Shown: in pieces, positions 25,570 through 34,101 of the stretch | Position numbering within the stretch: position 1 is the first letter of the stretch | How the letters are laid out: every line of letters begins with the position of its first letter | Notes under the pieces: generated by a model | The model's database searches: none | Seen by the model: only the letters and a program-made list of their open reading frames with translations | What the model was told of the DNA's origin: nothing | Translations under genes and position numbers: made by a program | Origin: Xylanimicrobium pachnodae JCM 13526 = NBRC 107786 | GTDB taxonomy: Bacteria > Actinomycetota > Actinomycetes > Actinomycetales > Cellulomonadaceae | Reading direction: 5' to 3' | Length of the DNA stretch: 64,000 nucleotides | NCBI GenBank assembly: GCA_001592145.1 | Contig: BCWJ01000008.1 | Span: forward strand, 1-64,000

Positions 25570-26211
25570 ATGACCCAGCCCCGTCCCGCTCCCGCACGCG
25601 CCGCGGGGGCTGCGGCGCTCGTCGGCGTGCTGACCTTGACGGCCGCGTGCGGGCCGCAGCCCGTCGGGCCCGACGACGTCGACGCACGACGGCTGACCGC
25701 CCTGGAGCAGGCGATGCCCGTCGACGGCGACCAGGTGCCGTCCCCCGCCCGGGCCGCCGCCGGGTCGTCGAACGTCGTGGCGTACCGGGCCGAGACCGCG
25801 ACGACGCTACCCCTGGACGGACCCCCGGGCGCCGACGGCAACGCGACCGTGTGGGCTACCGGCACCGACCTGCTCACCACGCTGCGCGACGCGGGCTGGG
25901 CACCGGCCATGGTGTCGTGCGAGGTGGCCGCGACCGGCGACGCCTCCGCCGAGATCATCGCGACCCGCCCCCTCGACGGCTTCACCGCCGCGGCCCAGGT
26001 CACCGTCGAGCACGACGCAGCCACGGTGACCCTGTTCGCGCCGTTCCACACCGATCCCGCCGACCTGTGGGCGGCAGGACAGTGGCAGCTCACGCCCCTC
26101 GACGGAGCCACCTGTCTCGACCCCGGGGCTGCGCAGCCGGCCCGGCCGGACGAACCGGACATCGCTGGGCAGGTTCCCGAGCAGCTGTCCCTCGGCGACG
26201 TCCTGCCCTGA
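25570..26211 (+). CDS. Putative lipoprotein of unknown function
   Basis: This 213-aa protein has a lipoprotein signal peptide: a basic-poor N-terminus, a hydrophobic stretch GAAALVGVLTL, and the lipobox LTAAC with Cys near 27. The remainder contains one conspicuous cysteine in MVSCEVA and another in ATCLDPG, which could pair. I do not recognise the domain. TAGTCT lies 7 nt before the ATG (leaderless layout). It converges with the peptidase-like gene, leaving 7 nt between stops. Confidence 0.8.
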   Translation: MTQPRPAPARAAGAAALVGVLTLTAACGPQPVGPDDVDARRLTALEQAMPVDGDQVPSPARAAAGSSNVVAYRAETATTLPLDGPPGADGNATVWATGTDLLTTLRDAGWAPAMVSCEVAATGDASAEIIATRPLDGFTAAAQVTVEHDAATVTLFAPFHTDPADLWAAGQWQLTPLDGATCLDPGAAQPARPDEPDIAGQVPEQLSLGDVLP

Positions 26212-26218
26212 ACCCGGC

Positions 26219-27862
26219 TCAGCCCTGCGGGATCGCCGCACCGTAGATCGCGTCCCAGTTGCCGAACGCACCGACCGGGCCGTCCCCGGCGACCGCGTCG
26301 TCGATGCTGACGCTGCGCACCTCACCGCTGCCCGGCTCGTAGAACTGCAGCTCGCTACCCGTGTGCCCCACGAGGAGCACGTAGTGGCGAGGCACGTTGG
26401 TGCCTTGCGGCCCCACGAGGAACGGCACCGGGGTGCCCGCATCGACCGCTGCGACCGCCTGCTCCACGAGCCGGCCCGCATCCTGCGCGGGACCCGTGAG
26501 CCGGTAGGACATGTCGACGGACTGACCGCCGAGGATTCGGCTCACCTCGTCGCCGTACCCCCACGGCGCCGAGCCGAGCCACGTGCCCGGCCAGAGCGTG
26601 AACTTGTTCGTCTGGATGCGGACCTGCTCCTGGACGTACGTGATCCGCTCGGTGGTGGTCAGCCCGGCGCCCGGCACGAGGTCGATCATCGGCACGTCCT
26701 CGAGGTAGCCGGGCACGTGCCCGTCCACCAGCTCCCCCGTGGCCAGGAAGAGAGCCAGGTAGGGGTCGCGCTGGGCGGCCAGCATGAGCAGCGAGCTCGA
26801 CCCGCACGTGGTACCCGTCATCTGCACGAGCCGGGTCCCGTCGGGTGCCGTGAGCCCGGCGCCCGACGCCGCGGAGCCGACGTCGTGCAGGCCGAGCGAC
26901 GCGACGGCCTGGACCTCCTGAGGGGTGAGGTCACGCAGACGCCGGGCGAGGGCCAGCACCAGGGGAAGGCCCACCCCCATGGCCAGCGCCGAGACGATCG
27001 CCTGCCGCTCCTGCGGTGTCCGCGCGTCGGCGAGAGTGGCGTCGAACCGGGCGCGCTCCTGGTCGGTGAGGCCGTCGCGGGCGGCCAGGTACGCCTCCCA
27101 CTCGGCAGGAGAGACGACGGCCTTGTCGGGGTCGTCCACACCCGCAGCCAGCGTCATCGCGGCGTCGAGGGCGGAGACGCCCCCGCTCGGGACGAACCCC
27201 GCCAGCCGCGCGTACCCGGCGGCGTCGGCGAGGGCAAGGCGCAGCGTGTGCTCGGCCTCGATCGCCGCACGAAACGCGTCCCCGCACTGCCGCGCGGCGG
27301 TGGAGGCACGCTCCAGGATGTCGTCGAGGATGCCCAGCAACGTCCGGCACTCGTCGGGGTCCAGGTCGTCCCAGGGACTCGGAGCCTCGCGGCCGACGGC
27401 GTCACCGTGGGCGTCGGTCAGCACGGCCGCCGCACTCGCGTGGGACTCCTGTGCCCCCTCGAGCGCTGTCGCGTACCCCCGCAGCGCCGTCGCGAGCACC
27501 CTGCACCCGCGGGCCTCGAGCCGGGACAGGTCGACGACAGCGTGCAGCGCCTGGACACCGGCGACGCCCACCGCGGCGTCGAACGCGGCGTCGAGGTCCC
27601 CCGCCGCACCCTCGAGTGCCCGCGCGTCAGCGTCCAGGCGTGCGGCCGCGGTCGTGTAGGCGCCCGCGCTCGCCCGCACGTCGTCGGGCCGTCCCGCCGG
27701 AGCGGCCAGCACCTGGCCGGTCCACCGGGTGGCGGCCGCCCGGACGTCCTGCGTGCGCGTCGCGACGCTGCGGGCCGTCGGCCAGCCGACCGAGGTGAAC
27801 CGCGTGGCCGCGATCCAACGAACGATCTCGTCGCACGCGTCGGCGCGGTCCTGCAAGCTCAT
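26219..27862 (-). CDS. Helical N-terminal protein with C39-like cysteine-peptidase domain
   Basis: A 547-aa protein without signal peptide. Residues 1-~330 are Ala-rich and helical, with features of WXG/LXG-type export domains (inference). The C-terminal ~200 residues look like a papain/C39-type peptidase: a cysteine in TGTTCGSSSLLML (~353), a histidine in VPRHYVLLVGH (~492-500), and an acidic/Asn position region in YEPGSGEV. Only the residue pattern is seen; the family assignment is inference. The ATG at 27862 overlaps the stop of the 119-aa gene. It may be a type VII secreted effector with two small partners upstream. Confidence 0.7.
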   Translation of the reverse strand: MSLQDRADACDEIVRWIAATRFTSVGWPTARSVATRTQDVRAAATRWTGQVLAAPAGRPDDVRASAGAYTTAAARLDADARALEGAAGDLDAAFDAAVGVAGVQALHAVVDLSRLEARGCRVLATALRGYATALEGAQESHASAAAVLTDAHGDAVGREAPSPWDDLDPDECRTLLGILDDILERASTAARQCGDAFRAAIEAEHTLRLALADAAGYARLAGFVPSGGVSALDAAMTLAAGVDDPDKAVVSPAEWEAYLAARDGLTDQERARFDATLADARTPQERQAIVSALAMGVGLPLVLALARRLRDLTPQEVQAVASLGLHDVGSAASGAGLTAPDGTRLVQMTGTTCGSSSLLMLAAQRDPYLALFLATGELVDGHVPGYLEDVPMIDLVPGAGLTTTERITYVQEQVRIQTNKFTLWPGTWLGSAPWGYGDEVSRILGGQSVDMSYRLTGPAQDAGRLVEQAVAAVDAGTPVPFLVGPQGTNVPRHYVLLVGHTGSELQFYEPGSGEVRSVSIDDAVAGDGPVGAFGNWDAIYGAAIPQG

Positions 27863-28218
27863 CGTGACCTCTCCATCGCGGCGGCAGCGGGCGGAGGCGT
27901 CGCGAGCAGGCGCTGGACCCACGCCACGCGCCGCAGCGTCTCGACCGGGTCCGGCCCGGCGGCGAGCGCCGCCAGCAGCGCACGCACCGCCGGGACGCCC
28001 TGACCCTCGACGACGTCGTCACCGAGCGCCTCCACCGCGGGCAGGCCGGCGAGCTCCACCGTGACCGCAAGACGCCGCGTCGTCGGCCACGGCACGCCTG
28101 CGCGGCACAGCCGGTCGGCCCAGCGGGCCACCTCCGCGGTGTCCCGGGCCGTCAGGTCCGGGTCGATCCCGCCCGCACCCGACGTGCCGGTGGTCGCGCG
28201 CCCCGCTGCTCCGCTCAC
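27859..28218 (-). CDS. 119-aa hypothetical protein, middle gene of peptidase operon
   Basis: This 119-aa soluble protein has no recognised domain. It is predicted mostly helical (ARDTAEVARWADRLCRAGVPW, ALLAALAAGPDPVETLRRVA in abbreviated form). It has a GTG start and a single cysteine. Both junctions overlap by 4 nt (GTGA upstream, ATGA downstream), so its product is made in step with its neighbours. Possible roles are a chaperone or accessory factor for the peptidase-like protein; this is inference from context only. Confidence 0.7.
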   Translation of the reverse strand: MSGAAGRATTGTSGAGGIDPDLTARDTAEVARWADRLCRAGVPWPTTRRLAVTVELAGLPAVEALGDDVVEGQGVPAVRALLAALAAGPDPVETLRRVAWVQRLLATPPPAAAAMERSR

Positions 28219-28508
28219 CGGATCGCACGGTCGCGACCGTGCGCCGCGCGCGCGATGCCCGCGTCCGCCTCCTCCAGGACGCCGACGGCGTCGTCGAGCG
28301 CGTCCGCCAGCTCCCGCAGCACATCGGCGCCGGTACCGAGCTCACGGCGCCACGTGTCGGCGGCGGTCTCGGCGGCGCCGGCCACACCGGGTCCCACACC
28401 GGAGATCACGGTCGCCGGCGCGAGGTCACCCCGATCACCCGCGCGCGCCCGCACCCGTTGTGCGAGGTCCCCGACCCGCTCCCCGTCCAGCCTGATCCCG
28501 TCGGTCAT
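28215..28508 (-). CDS. 97-aa helical protein, WXG100-like in size
   Basis: This 97-aa protein begins at the ATG at 28508 (MTDGIRLDGERV), chosen because AGAGG sits 6 nt upstream; an ATG two codons earlier is possible. Two helical halves flank a central AETAADTWRRELG. Size and two-helix character resemble ESX/WXG100 partners, but the WXG tripeptide itself is missing. It is the first gene of a three-gene unit with overlapping junctions that ends in the C39-like protein. Confidence 0.68.
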   Translation of the reverse strand: MTDGIRLDGERVGDLAQRVRARAGDRGDLAPATVISGVGPGVAGAAETAADTWRRELGTGADVLRELADALDDAVGVLEEADAGIARAAHGRDRAIR

Positions 28509-28574
28509 CGCCATCCTCTGGTCATCCGTCGCGAGCCCGCTCGGCCCGGCCCCCAACCTAGGCCTGAGCAGGCC

Positions 28575-28608
28575 CGATGCCCATGGGGAGAACACCCCAT
28601 GGGCATCG
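28575..28608. repeat. 14-bp perfect inverted repeat
   Basis: CGATGCCCATGGGG pairs with its exact complement across a 6-nt loop (AGAACA). It lies between the divergent genes starting at 28508 (minus) and 28706 (plus). Such a symmetric element could be an operator or an mRNA hairpin. Confidence 0.7.
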
Positions 28609-28636
28609 CATCGCGGACGGCACGAGGGGGTGGACA

Positions 28637-28664
28637 CGAAGGGACGGGCACGAAGGGACGGGCA
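28637..28664. repeat. 14-bp tandem duplication
   Basis: CGAAGGGACGGGCA occurs twice head to tail, 42 nt before the dehydrogenase start codon. It is a likely replication-slippage product in the promoter region. Confidence 0.7.
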
Positions 28665-28705
28665 CGGAGCCCTCCCGCCGTCCGGCAGCAGGTAGCGTCC
28701 CTGGG

Positions 28706-29659
28706 GTGAAGATCCTCGTCCCGGGCAACGTCCCGTTCGACTCCGCACCCCAGGTCGACGCGGGCGACGTCGTCGCCCGCTACGTCATGCGCGACCCGAT
28801 CCCCGACGAGCACGTCGACGCGGACGTGCTGGTCACCTGGGCCTCCCCCGGCCGCGTCCTGGCCGACGCCGCCCGCCGCCTGACCCGCCTGCGGTGGATC
28901 CAGACGCTCAACGCCGGACCCGACGCCGTGCTCGCCGCCGGCTTCGCGCCCGACGTCGTCGTCACCTCCGGGCGCGGGCTGCACGACGCCACCGTGGCCG
29001 AGCACACCCTGGCCCTCGTGCTCGCCTCGGTGCGCCGGCTGGACCGCACCCTCGTCTCGCAGCACGCCCACACGTGGGACCGCACGCTCGGCAAGGAGCA
29101 GGCGTCCGCGGACGCCGGGCGCACCTTCACGCTCGACGGCGCCCGCGTCACCCTCTGGGGGTTCGGGTCGATCGCGCTGCGCACCGCACCCCTGCTGGCC
29201 GCGTTCGGCGCCCACGTGACCGGGGTCGCGAGCACCGCGGGCACCCGCGGCGGGTTCCGCGTGGTGGACGAGTCCGCCCTGCGCGCCCTGCTCCCCCAGA
29301 CCGACGTGCTCGTCTCGCTGCTGCCCGCCACCCCCGCCACCCACCACGTGCTCGACGCCGACCTGCTCGCCCTGCTGCCGCCGCACGCCCGGTTCGTGAA
29401 CGTGGGCCGCGGGGCGACGGTCGACGAGGCGGCCCTCGTGGCGGCGCTGCGCTCGGGCACGCTCGCCGGGGCCGCCCTGGACGTGACCGAGACGGAGCCC
29501 CTGCCCGCCGACTCCCCCCTGTGGGACGCGCCGAACCTGATCCTCACGCCCCACGTCGCGGGCGGGCGCCCCCAGGACGCGGCCGCCTTCCTCACGGAAC
29601 AGGTACGCGCCTTCAAGAGTTCCGGGGCCGCCGGCCTGCGCAACCTGGTCGAGCGCTGA
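28706..29659 (+). CDS. D-2-hydroxyacid dehydrogenase family protein
   Basis: This 317-aa NAD(P)-dependent oxidoreductase is of the phosphoglycerate dehydrogenase type. The Rossmann motif is VTLWGFGSIALRTAPLL. The C-terminal signatures are LPATPATHHVLDADLLALLP and FVNVGRGATVDEAALVAAL, with the catalytic Arg, Glu and His of this family in the expected blocks (LNAGP, DVTETEPL, LTPHVAG). The substrate cannot be told. The GTG at 28706 is preceded by TAGCGT and 7 nt (leaderless). Confidence 0.9.
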   Translation: MKILVPGNVPFDSAPQVDAGDVVARYVMRDPIPDEHVDADVLVTWASPGRVLADAARRLTRLRWIQTLNAGPDAVLAAGFAPDVVVTSGRGLHDATVAEHTLALVLASVRRLDRTLVSQHAHTWDRTLGKEQASADAGRTFTLDGARVTLWGFGSIALRTAPLLAAFGAHVTGVASTAGTRGGFRVVDESALRALLPQTDVLVSLLPATPATHHVLDADLLALLPPHARFVNVGRGATVDEAALVAALRSGTLAGAALDVTETEPLPADSPLWDAPNLILTPHVAGGRPQDAAAFLTEQVRAFKSSGAAGLRNLVER

Positions 29660-29692
29660 CACGGCCGCGTCAGCCGTCGGCATGCCCGCCGG

Positions 29693-29800
29693 TCACCAGC
29701 GGGCGTTCGCTCCGCAGTGTCACCAGCGGGCGTTCGCTCCGCGGCATCACCAGCGGGCGTTCGCTCCGCGGCATCACCAACGGGCGTTCGCTCCGCGTGG
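29693..29800. repeat. 27-bp minisatellite (4 copies) at the 3' end of mutM
   Basis: Four head-to-tail units of 27 bp start at 29693, 29720, 29747 and 29774. Each, read on the minus strand in the mutM frame, encodes GANARW followed by TGA. The unit at 29774-29800 is the real mutM terminus; the other three are downstream copies. Confidence 0.9.
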
Positions 29801-30703
29801 GCGAGGCTGGCAGCGCGGGCACCAGTGGGCGCTGCGGTTCATGAAGGTGGCGCGCGCGATCGGGGTGCCGCACCGGGGGCACGGCTCGCCCTCCCGCCCG
29901 TAGGCCGCCAGGCCGCGCGCGAAGTAGCCGGACTCGCCATTGACATTGACGTAGAGCGCGTCGAAGCTCGTGCCGCCGACGGCGAGCGCCTCGCGCATGA
30001 CCTCCTCGGCCGCGTCGAGCACCCGCGCCACCTCCACCGGGCGCAGCGCGTCCGTGGCGCGCGCGTAGTGCAGCCGCGCCCGCCACAGCGCCTCGTCGGC
30101 GTAGATGTTCCCGACGCCGCTGACGAGGCTCTGGTCGAGCAGCGCGCGCTTGATGCCGGTGCGGCGTCGCCGGACCGCGGCTATGAGCGCGGACCGCCCC
30201 GGGGTGCCGGACGCCACCTGCGGGTCGAGCAGGTCACGCGCGATGTGCGCCACCGGGCCCGGAACCAGCGGCGCGTCGGTGCCCCGACCGCCCGCGGCGT
30301 CGTCGGGCGTGGGCACCAGGGCGACGACGGCGAGGTGCCCGAACGTGCGCTGATCGACGAAGTCGAGCGCGCTCGCGCCCGTGGGCGCGCCGGACAGGTG
30401 CAGGCGGACCCGCAGGTGCGGATGCACCCACGGGTCGCGGCCGTCACGGACCAGGAGCTGGCCGGACATGCCCAGGTGGGCGAGCAGCGCCGTCCCGGGC
30501 GACACCGGGAGCCAAAGGTACTTGCCGCGGCGCACGGCGGCGGTCAGCGTCGCGCCCTCGATCGCCCCCGCGAACGACGACGGGCCGCCGTCGTGGTGGC
30601 GCACCGAGTAGTCCCGCAGCACCTCGACCTCGCCGACGCGCGCGCCGACGACGTGGCGGGCGAGGCCGTCGCGGACGGTCTCGACCTCGGGAAGCTCAGG
30701 CAC
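29774..30703 (-). CDS. mutM: Formamidopyrimidine-DNA glycosylase
   Basis: This 309-aa base-excision repair enzyme removes 8-oxoguanine and nicks abasic sites. The catalytic N-terminus is [14 protein letters not shown], the helix-two-turn-helix has [16 protein letters not shown], and the zinc finger is CPRCGTPI with WCPRCQ. The last nine codons lie within a 27-bp tandem repeat, so the C-terminus PRGANARW was probably duplicated 3' of the gene. It overlaps rnc by 8 nt. Confidence 0.97.
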   Translation of the reverse strand: MPELPEVETVRDGLARHVVGARVGEVEVLRDYSVRHHDGGPSSFAGAIEGATLTAAVRRGKYLWLPVSPGTALLAHLGMSGQLLVRDGRDPWVHPHLRVRLHLSGAPTGASALDFVDQRTFGHLAVVALVPTPDDAAGGRGTDAPLVPGPVAHIARDLLDPQVASGTPGRSALIAAVRRRRTGIKRALLDQSLVSGVGNIYADEALWRARLHYARATDALRPVEVARVLDAAEEVMREALAVGGTSFDALYVNVNGESGYFARGLAAYGREGEPCPRCGTPIARATFMNRSAHWCPRCQPRPRGANARW

Positions 30704-31460
30704 TCGGGCTCTGCGGGTCGGGGGTCTCGACGGGCTCGACCACCGTGGACGGCTCCAGGTCCTGGAGCGCCTGGTAGGCGTCCTCGGCGGCCTGCTGCTC
30801 GGCGTGCTTCTTCGCGGTGCCGTGGCCCACGCCCAGCACCGGACCCGCCGTCACCGTCGCGTGGAAGACCCGGGCATGCTCGGGCCCCTCGGCGTCGACG
30901 TGGTACGCCGGGGCGGGGAAGCCTCGCTCCGCGACCGCCTCCTGGAGGGACGTCTTCCAGTCGAGGGCGGCGCCCAGCCCGGCGGCGGCGTCGAGCGTGT
31001 CGTCCACCAGGCGGTGCACGAGGGCGCGCGCCGTCTCCAGCCCGTGCGAGATGTAGGTGGCACCGATGAGCGCCTCGACGGTGTCCGAGAGGATCGAGTC
31101 CTTGTCGAACCCGCGGGTGCGGCGCTCCCCCTTGCCGAGCAGCACGTACGAGCCCAGCCCGAGCGAGCGGGCCACCGCGGCGAGCGCGCGCTGGGACACC
31201 GTCGCGGCGCGCATCTTCGCCAGCTCCCCCTCGGGGAGGGACGGGTGGCGGCGGTACAGCGCCTCGGTCACCACGACGCCCAGCACGGAGTCGCCCAGGA
31301 ACTCCAGGCGCTCGTTGTTGGGGATGCCGCCGGCCTCGTGCGCGAACGACCGGTGCGTCAGGGCAAGCACGAGAAGCTCGGGGTCCAGGTGGACCCCGAG
31401 CTTCTCAAGCAGTGCAGTCGGCTCGGGCCTTGAAGAAGACAAAGCGGCCGTGCCGGTCAC
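30696..31460 (-). CDS. rnc: Ribonuclease III
   Basis: This 254-aa double-strand-specific RNase processes rRNA precursors and mRNAs. The catalytic signature [13 protein letters not shown] is near residue 48, the second acidic site is in [15 protein letters not shown], and a C-terminal double-stranded-RNA-binding domain ends with [19 protein letters not shown]. The start is GTG at 31460. It lies 6 nt after the rpmF stop and overlaps mutM, the usual rpmF-rnc-mutM order. Confidence 0.97.
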   Translation of the reverse strand: MTGTAALSSSRPEPTALLEKLGVHLDPELLVLALTHRSFAHEAGGIPNNERLEFLGDSVLGVVVTEALYRRHPSLPEGELAKMRAATVSQRALAAVARSLGLGSYVLLGKGERRTRGFDKDSILSDTVEALIGATYISHGLETARALVHRLVDDTLDAAAGLGAALDWKTSLQEAVAERGFPAPAYHVDAEGPEHARVFHATVTAGPVLGVGHGTAKKHAEQQAAEDAYQALQDLEPSTVVEPVETPDPQSPSA

Positions 31461-31466
31461 GGGCGG

Positions 31467-31661
31467 TCAGCCCGCGTGCTCGGTGCGCAGCGCCTCGGCG
31501 TACTGACGGCCCTTGTAGGTGCCGCAGGTGGGGCACGCGGTGTGGGACACCTTCTGACCCTTGCAGTTGGGGCACGTCGTGAGGGCGGTCGCGGTGGTCT
31601 TCCACTGCGAGCGGCGCGCACGGGTGTTGCTGCGCGACATCTTGCGCTTGGGAACAGCCAC
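31467..31661 (-). CDS. rpmF: 50S ribosomal protein L32
   Basis: This 64-aa ribosomal protein starts at GTG 31661 (AVPKRKMSRSNTRARRSQW). It has four zinc-binding cysteines (CPNCKGQ and CPTCGTY), so it is the zinc-containing form. Start choice is set by the conserved N-terminus; an AAAGAGAG SD lies ~9 nt upstream. The DUF177 stop lies 2 nt before the start, a conserved pairing. Confidence 0.97.
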   Translation of the reverse strand: MAVPKRKMSRSNTRARRSQWKTTATALTTCPNCKGQKVSHTACPTCGTYKGRQYAEALRTEHAG

Positions 31662-31663
31662 GG

Positions 31664-32245
31664 CTAGCTCTCTTTCGTCTCGTCGGCCACACTCGTCTGC
31701 TCGAGCATGGTCTGCAGCGCCGACCACCGGGGGTCGACGATGTCATGGGTGTGGTCCGGGTCGTCCGCGAGGCGCGCTCCGCATACGGAGCACAGGCCGG
31801 GGCAGTCCGGACGGCACAGCGGTTGAAATGGTAATGCAGTCACGACGGAATCCCGAACCGCAGGCTCGATGTCCGCCATGTCGCCGTCGAGCACCGACTC
31901 CTCGTCGGCCAGCTCGTCGTCACCGGCGTCCTGCGCCGCACGGATGCGCTCGGGGTAGCCGAACAGCTCCGTGACCCGCACGGTGACCTCTTCGGTCACC
32001 GGGTCAAGGCACCGCACGCACTCCCCGACCGCCGTCCCGCGAACGACGCCGGAGACCAGCACGCCCTCCATCACGGCCTCGAGACGCAGACCCACGGTGA
32101 GGTCCGCGCCCTCGGGGATGCCGATGACTGCCGTGCCCAGGTCCGCGGGCGCGGGCACGACGCGAGCGAACTCGCGCATGGTGCCGGGACGCCGCTGCAG
32201 CTCGTGCGTGTCGAGCACGAGCGGCGAACGCTGTTCGGTGGTGAT
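31664..32245 (-). CDS. DUF177 (YceD) family protein
   Basis: This ~193-aa protein is linked to 23S rRNA/L32 expression in other bacteria. The cysteine pairs GECVRCLDPV and CRPDCPGLCSVCG are family marks. The family N-terminus falls at RSPLVLDTHELQRRPG, but no ATG/GTG/TTG lies just before it. The codon in that place is ATC at 32245, with GGAG 6 nt upstream. Other options are GTG in LVLDTH or TTG at 32305. The start is unresolved, the gene is secure. Confidence 0.85.
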   Translation of the reverse strand: MTTEQRSPLVLDTHELQRRPGTMREFARVVPAPADLGTAVIGIPEGADLTVGLRLEAVMEGVLVSGVVRGTAVGECVRCLDPVTEEVTVRVTELFGYPERIRAAQDAGDDELADEESVLDGDMADIEPAVRDSVVTALPFQPLCRPDCPGLCSVCGARLADDPDHTHDIVDPRWSALQTMLEQTSVADETKES

Positions 32246-32318
32246 GGCAGGCTCCGGTCCAGATGATGAGCGGGAAGGGTGACCCTCACAGGGGCCAGCG
32301 GACAAGTCTATGCCATCG

Positions 32319-32858
32319 TCAGCGGTCCTGAGGCCAGTCCACCTCGGCCACGTGGTCCCAGCGAACCCGGTCGGCCTCTGGCTCCAGGCGCTCCGAGAGC
32401 TTGGCCCGGCCGGCCTTCACCTGCGCGGTCAGGGCGTCCAGGGTCTCCCCGAGCGCGGCGAGCCGTGCGTCGCAGTACTCGTCGGCTCCGGCCCGCAACG
32501 CTGCGGCCTCCTTCTCCGCGGCGGCCACGATGTCCGCGGCCCGCGCCGTGGCCTGCGCCACGACCTGCTCCTGCTCGACCAGCTCCAGGGCTCGCTGGCG
32601 CGCGACCGCCAGGGTCTCCTCCCCGGACCGGCGTGCCGCCTCGAGCTCCTCCTGAGCCTGGTGCAGCAGGTCGTCCGAGCGCTCGACGGCGCTGGGCAGG
32701 CCGCGGCGCAGCTCATCGACCAGCCCGCCGAGCGCCTGCTTGTCCACCCGTACGTCCTGGGACATGAACACCGGCTTGGCGTGCTCCACCAGCCCTGCCA
32801 GCTCGTCGAGCACCTCCAGCAGCGCCGACGGGGACAACGTCCCGATCTCCTCAACCAT
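32319..32858 (-). CDS. DivIVA-like coiled-coil protein
   Basis: This 179-aa protein is strongly coiled coil from about residue 55 to 160 (ERSDDLLHQAQEELEAARR and AEKEAAALRAG). Proteins of this type lie between coaD and the DUF177-rpmF pair in many actinobacteria, where they are annotated as cell-division-initiation or ATP-synthase-B-like, without a proven role. The start is the ATG at 32858 (MVEEIGTLSPSAL). I see no membrane segment. Confidence 0.82.
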   Translation of the reverse strand: MVEEIGTLSPSALLEVLDELAGLVEHAKPVFMSQDVRVDKQALGGLVDELRRGLPSAVERSDDLLHQAQEELEAARRSGEETLAVARQRALELVEQEQVVAQATARAADIVAAAEKEAAALRAGADEYCDARLAALGETLDALTAQVKAGRAKLSERLEPEADRVRWDHVAEVDWPQDR

Positions 32859-32897
32859 GGCTTCTCCGCTCCCCCGTGTCTCCTGGCGCCGCTGTTC

Positions 32898-33392
32898 CTA
32901 GCGCCGCTGTGCCCGCAACGCCGCACGTACCAGCGCCGCGGCGCCGTCCGGCACCATGTCCTCGATCGTCCCGCCGTGCCGGGCGATGTCCTTGACCAGT
33001 GACGACGCGACGTGCGCGTAGGCCGGGTCACCCGGCAGGTACACGGTCTCGACCCCCGTCAGATGCCGGTTGACGAGCCCCATCGGCAGCTCCGCGTCGA
33101 AGTCGCCGCCCCCGCGCAACCCCTTGACCATCACCGCCGCGCCGGCGTCGCGGCAGAAGTCCACGACCAGGCCGGGGACCACCTCGGCGCGCACGTCGGC
33201 CGTCGCGGGGTCCGCGGCCAGGGCCGCGCGCACGATGGTGACACGTTCGTCGAGCGACAGCAGCGCCGTCTTCCCGGCGTTCTTCGCGACGCCGACGACG
33301 ACGCCGTCGAACAGGGCACGCGTGCGGCGCACCACGTCGAGGTGGCCGAGCGTGAACGGGTCGAACGACCCCGGGCAGACGGCGATGGTCAC
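32898..33392 (-). CDS. coaD: Phosphopantetheine adenylyltransferase
   Basis: This 164-aa enzyme makes dephospho-CoA from pantetheine phosphate and ATP. GSFDPFTLGHLDVV carries the TxGH nucleotidyltransferase motif, VKGLRGGGDFDAE the substrate loop, and SSLVKDIARHGG the C-terminal signature. The GTG at 33392 is preceded by TAGCGT and 6 nt, so a separate leaderless promoter is likely despite the nearby rsmD gene. Length is normal. Confidence 0.97.
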   Translation of the reverse strand: MTIAVCPGSFDPFTLGHLDVVRRTRALFDGVVVGVAKNAGKTALLSLDERVTIVRAALAADPATADVRAEVVPGLVVDFCRDAGAAVMVKGLRGGGDFDAELPMGLVNRHLTGVETVYLPGDPAYAHVASSLVKDIARHGGTIEDMVPDGAAALVRAALRAQRR

Positions 33393-33522
33393 GTGCCCAC
33401 GCTAAGCGCGGTGGCGGCCGGGGCGGCGGAGGCGGGGCCGCGCGCCCCCTCCCCTCCGTCATCCGGTCGGCACCGTCCACCATGATCCTGCGAGGCGTCG
33501 CAGGACCCACCACGCGGGCGTG

Positions 33523-34089
33523 TCAGGCCGGGTCGGCGTAGTAGACGGCGGTCTCGCCGTAGTCCTTGCGCGCCAGGAGTCCCAGGCCCGGCGGCCAGCC
33601 CGGTTCCGGGGAGCGCGTGGACCGCTCGACGACGACGACGGCGTCGGGCGCGAGCACCCCCGGCGCGGCCAGGGACGCGAGCACCCCGGCGAGGGCGGGC
33701 TCGGTGAGGTCGTAGGGCGGGTCGAGGAACACGAGGTCGAACGGGGTGCCCGGCGCGGCGGCGCACCTGGCGGCGTACCGTCCGGCGTCGTCGGCGGTGA
33801 CGGTGACCACGGAGCCGAGCCGGAGGTCACGCACGTTGTGCCGCGCCACCTCCACGGCCTGGCGCCCGGAGTCCACCAGGGTCACGGCGGCGGCGCCGCG
33901 CGACGCCGCCTCGATGCCGAGCGCCCCCGAGCCCGCGTACAGGTCGAGCACGCGGGCCCCGTCGAGCACCCCGTAGTGGGTCAGACGGCTGAAGATGGCC
34001 TCACGGGTGCGCTCGCTGGTGGGCCGCGTGCCCCGCGACGGCACGCGCAGGGTGCGCCCGCCGACGGTGCCGGCCACGATCCGGGTCAT
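33523..34089 (-). CDS. rsmD: 16S rRNA (guanine-966-N2) methyltransferase
   Basis: This 188-aa SAM-dependent enzyme methylates G966 of 16S rRNA. MTRIVAGTVGGRTLRVP and RPTSERTREAIFSRL are N-terminal family marks, VLDLYAGSGALGIEA is the SAM motif, and VFLDPPYDL is the catalytic DPPY. It lies 12 nt downstream of recG and probably shares its transcript. Confidence 0.96.
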   Translation of the reverse strand: MTRIVAGTVGGRTLRVPSRGTRPTSERTREAIFSRLTHYGVLDGARVLDLYAGSGALGIEAASRGAAAVTLVDSGRQAVEVARHNVRDLRLGSVVTVTADDAGRYAARCAAAPGTPFDLVFLDPPYDLTEPALAGVLASLAAPGVLAPDAVVVVERSTRSPEPGWPPGLGLLARKDYGETAVYYADPA

Positions 34090-34101
34090 GCGGGGAGCCT
34101 C

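Noticed and set aside
29693-29800. 27-bp tandem repeat as a CRISPR array
   Set aside because: Units are head to tail without spacers and match the end of mutM.
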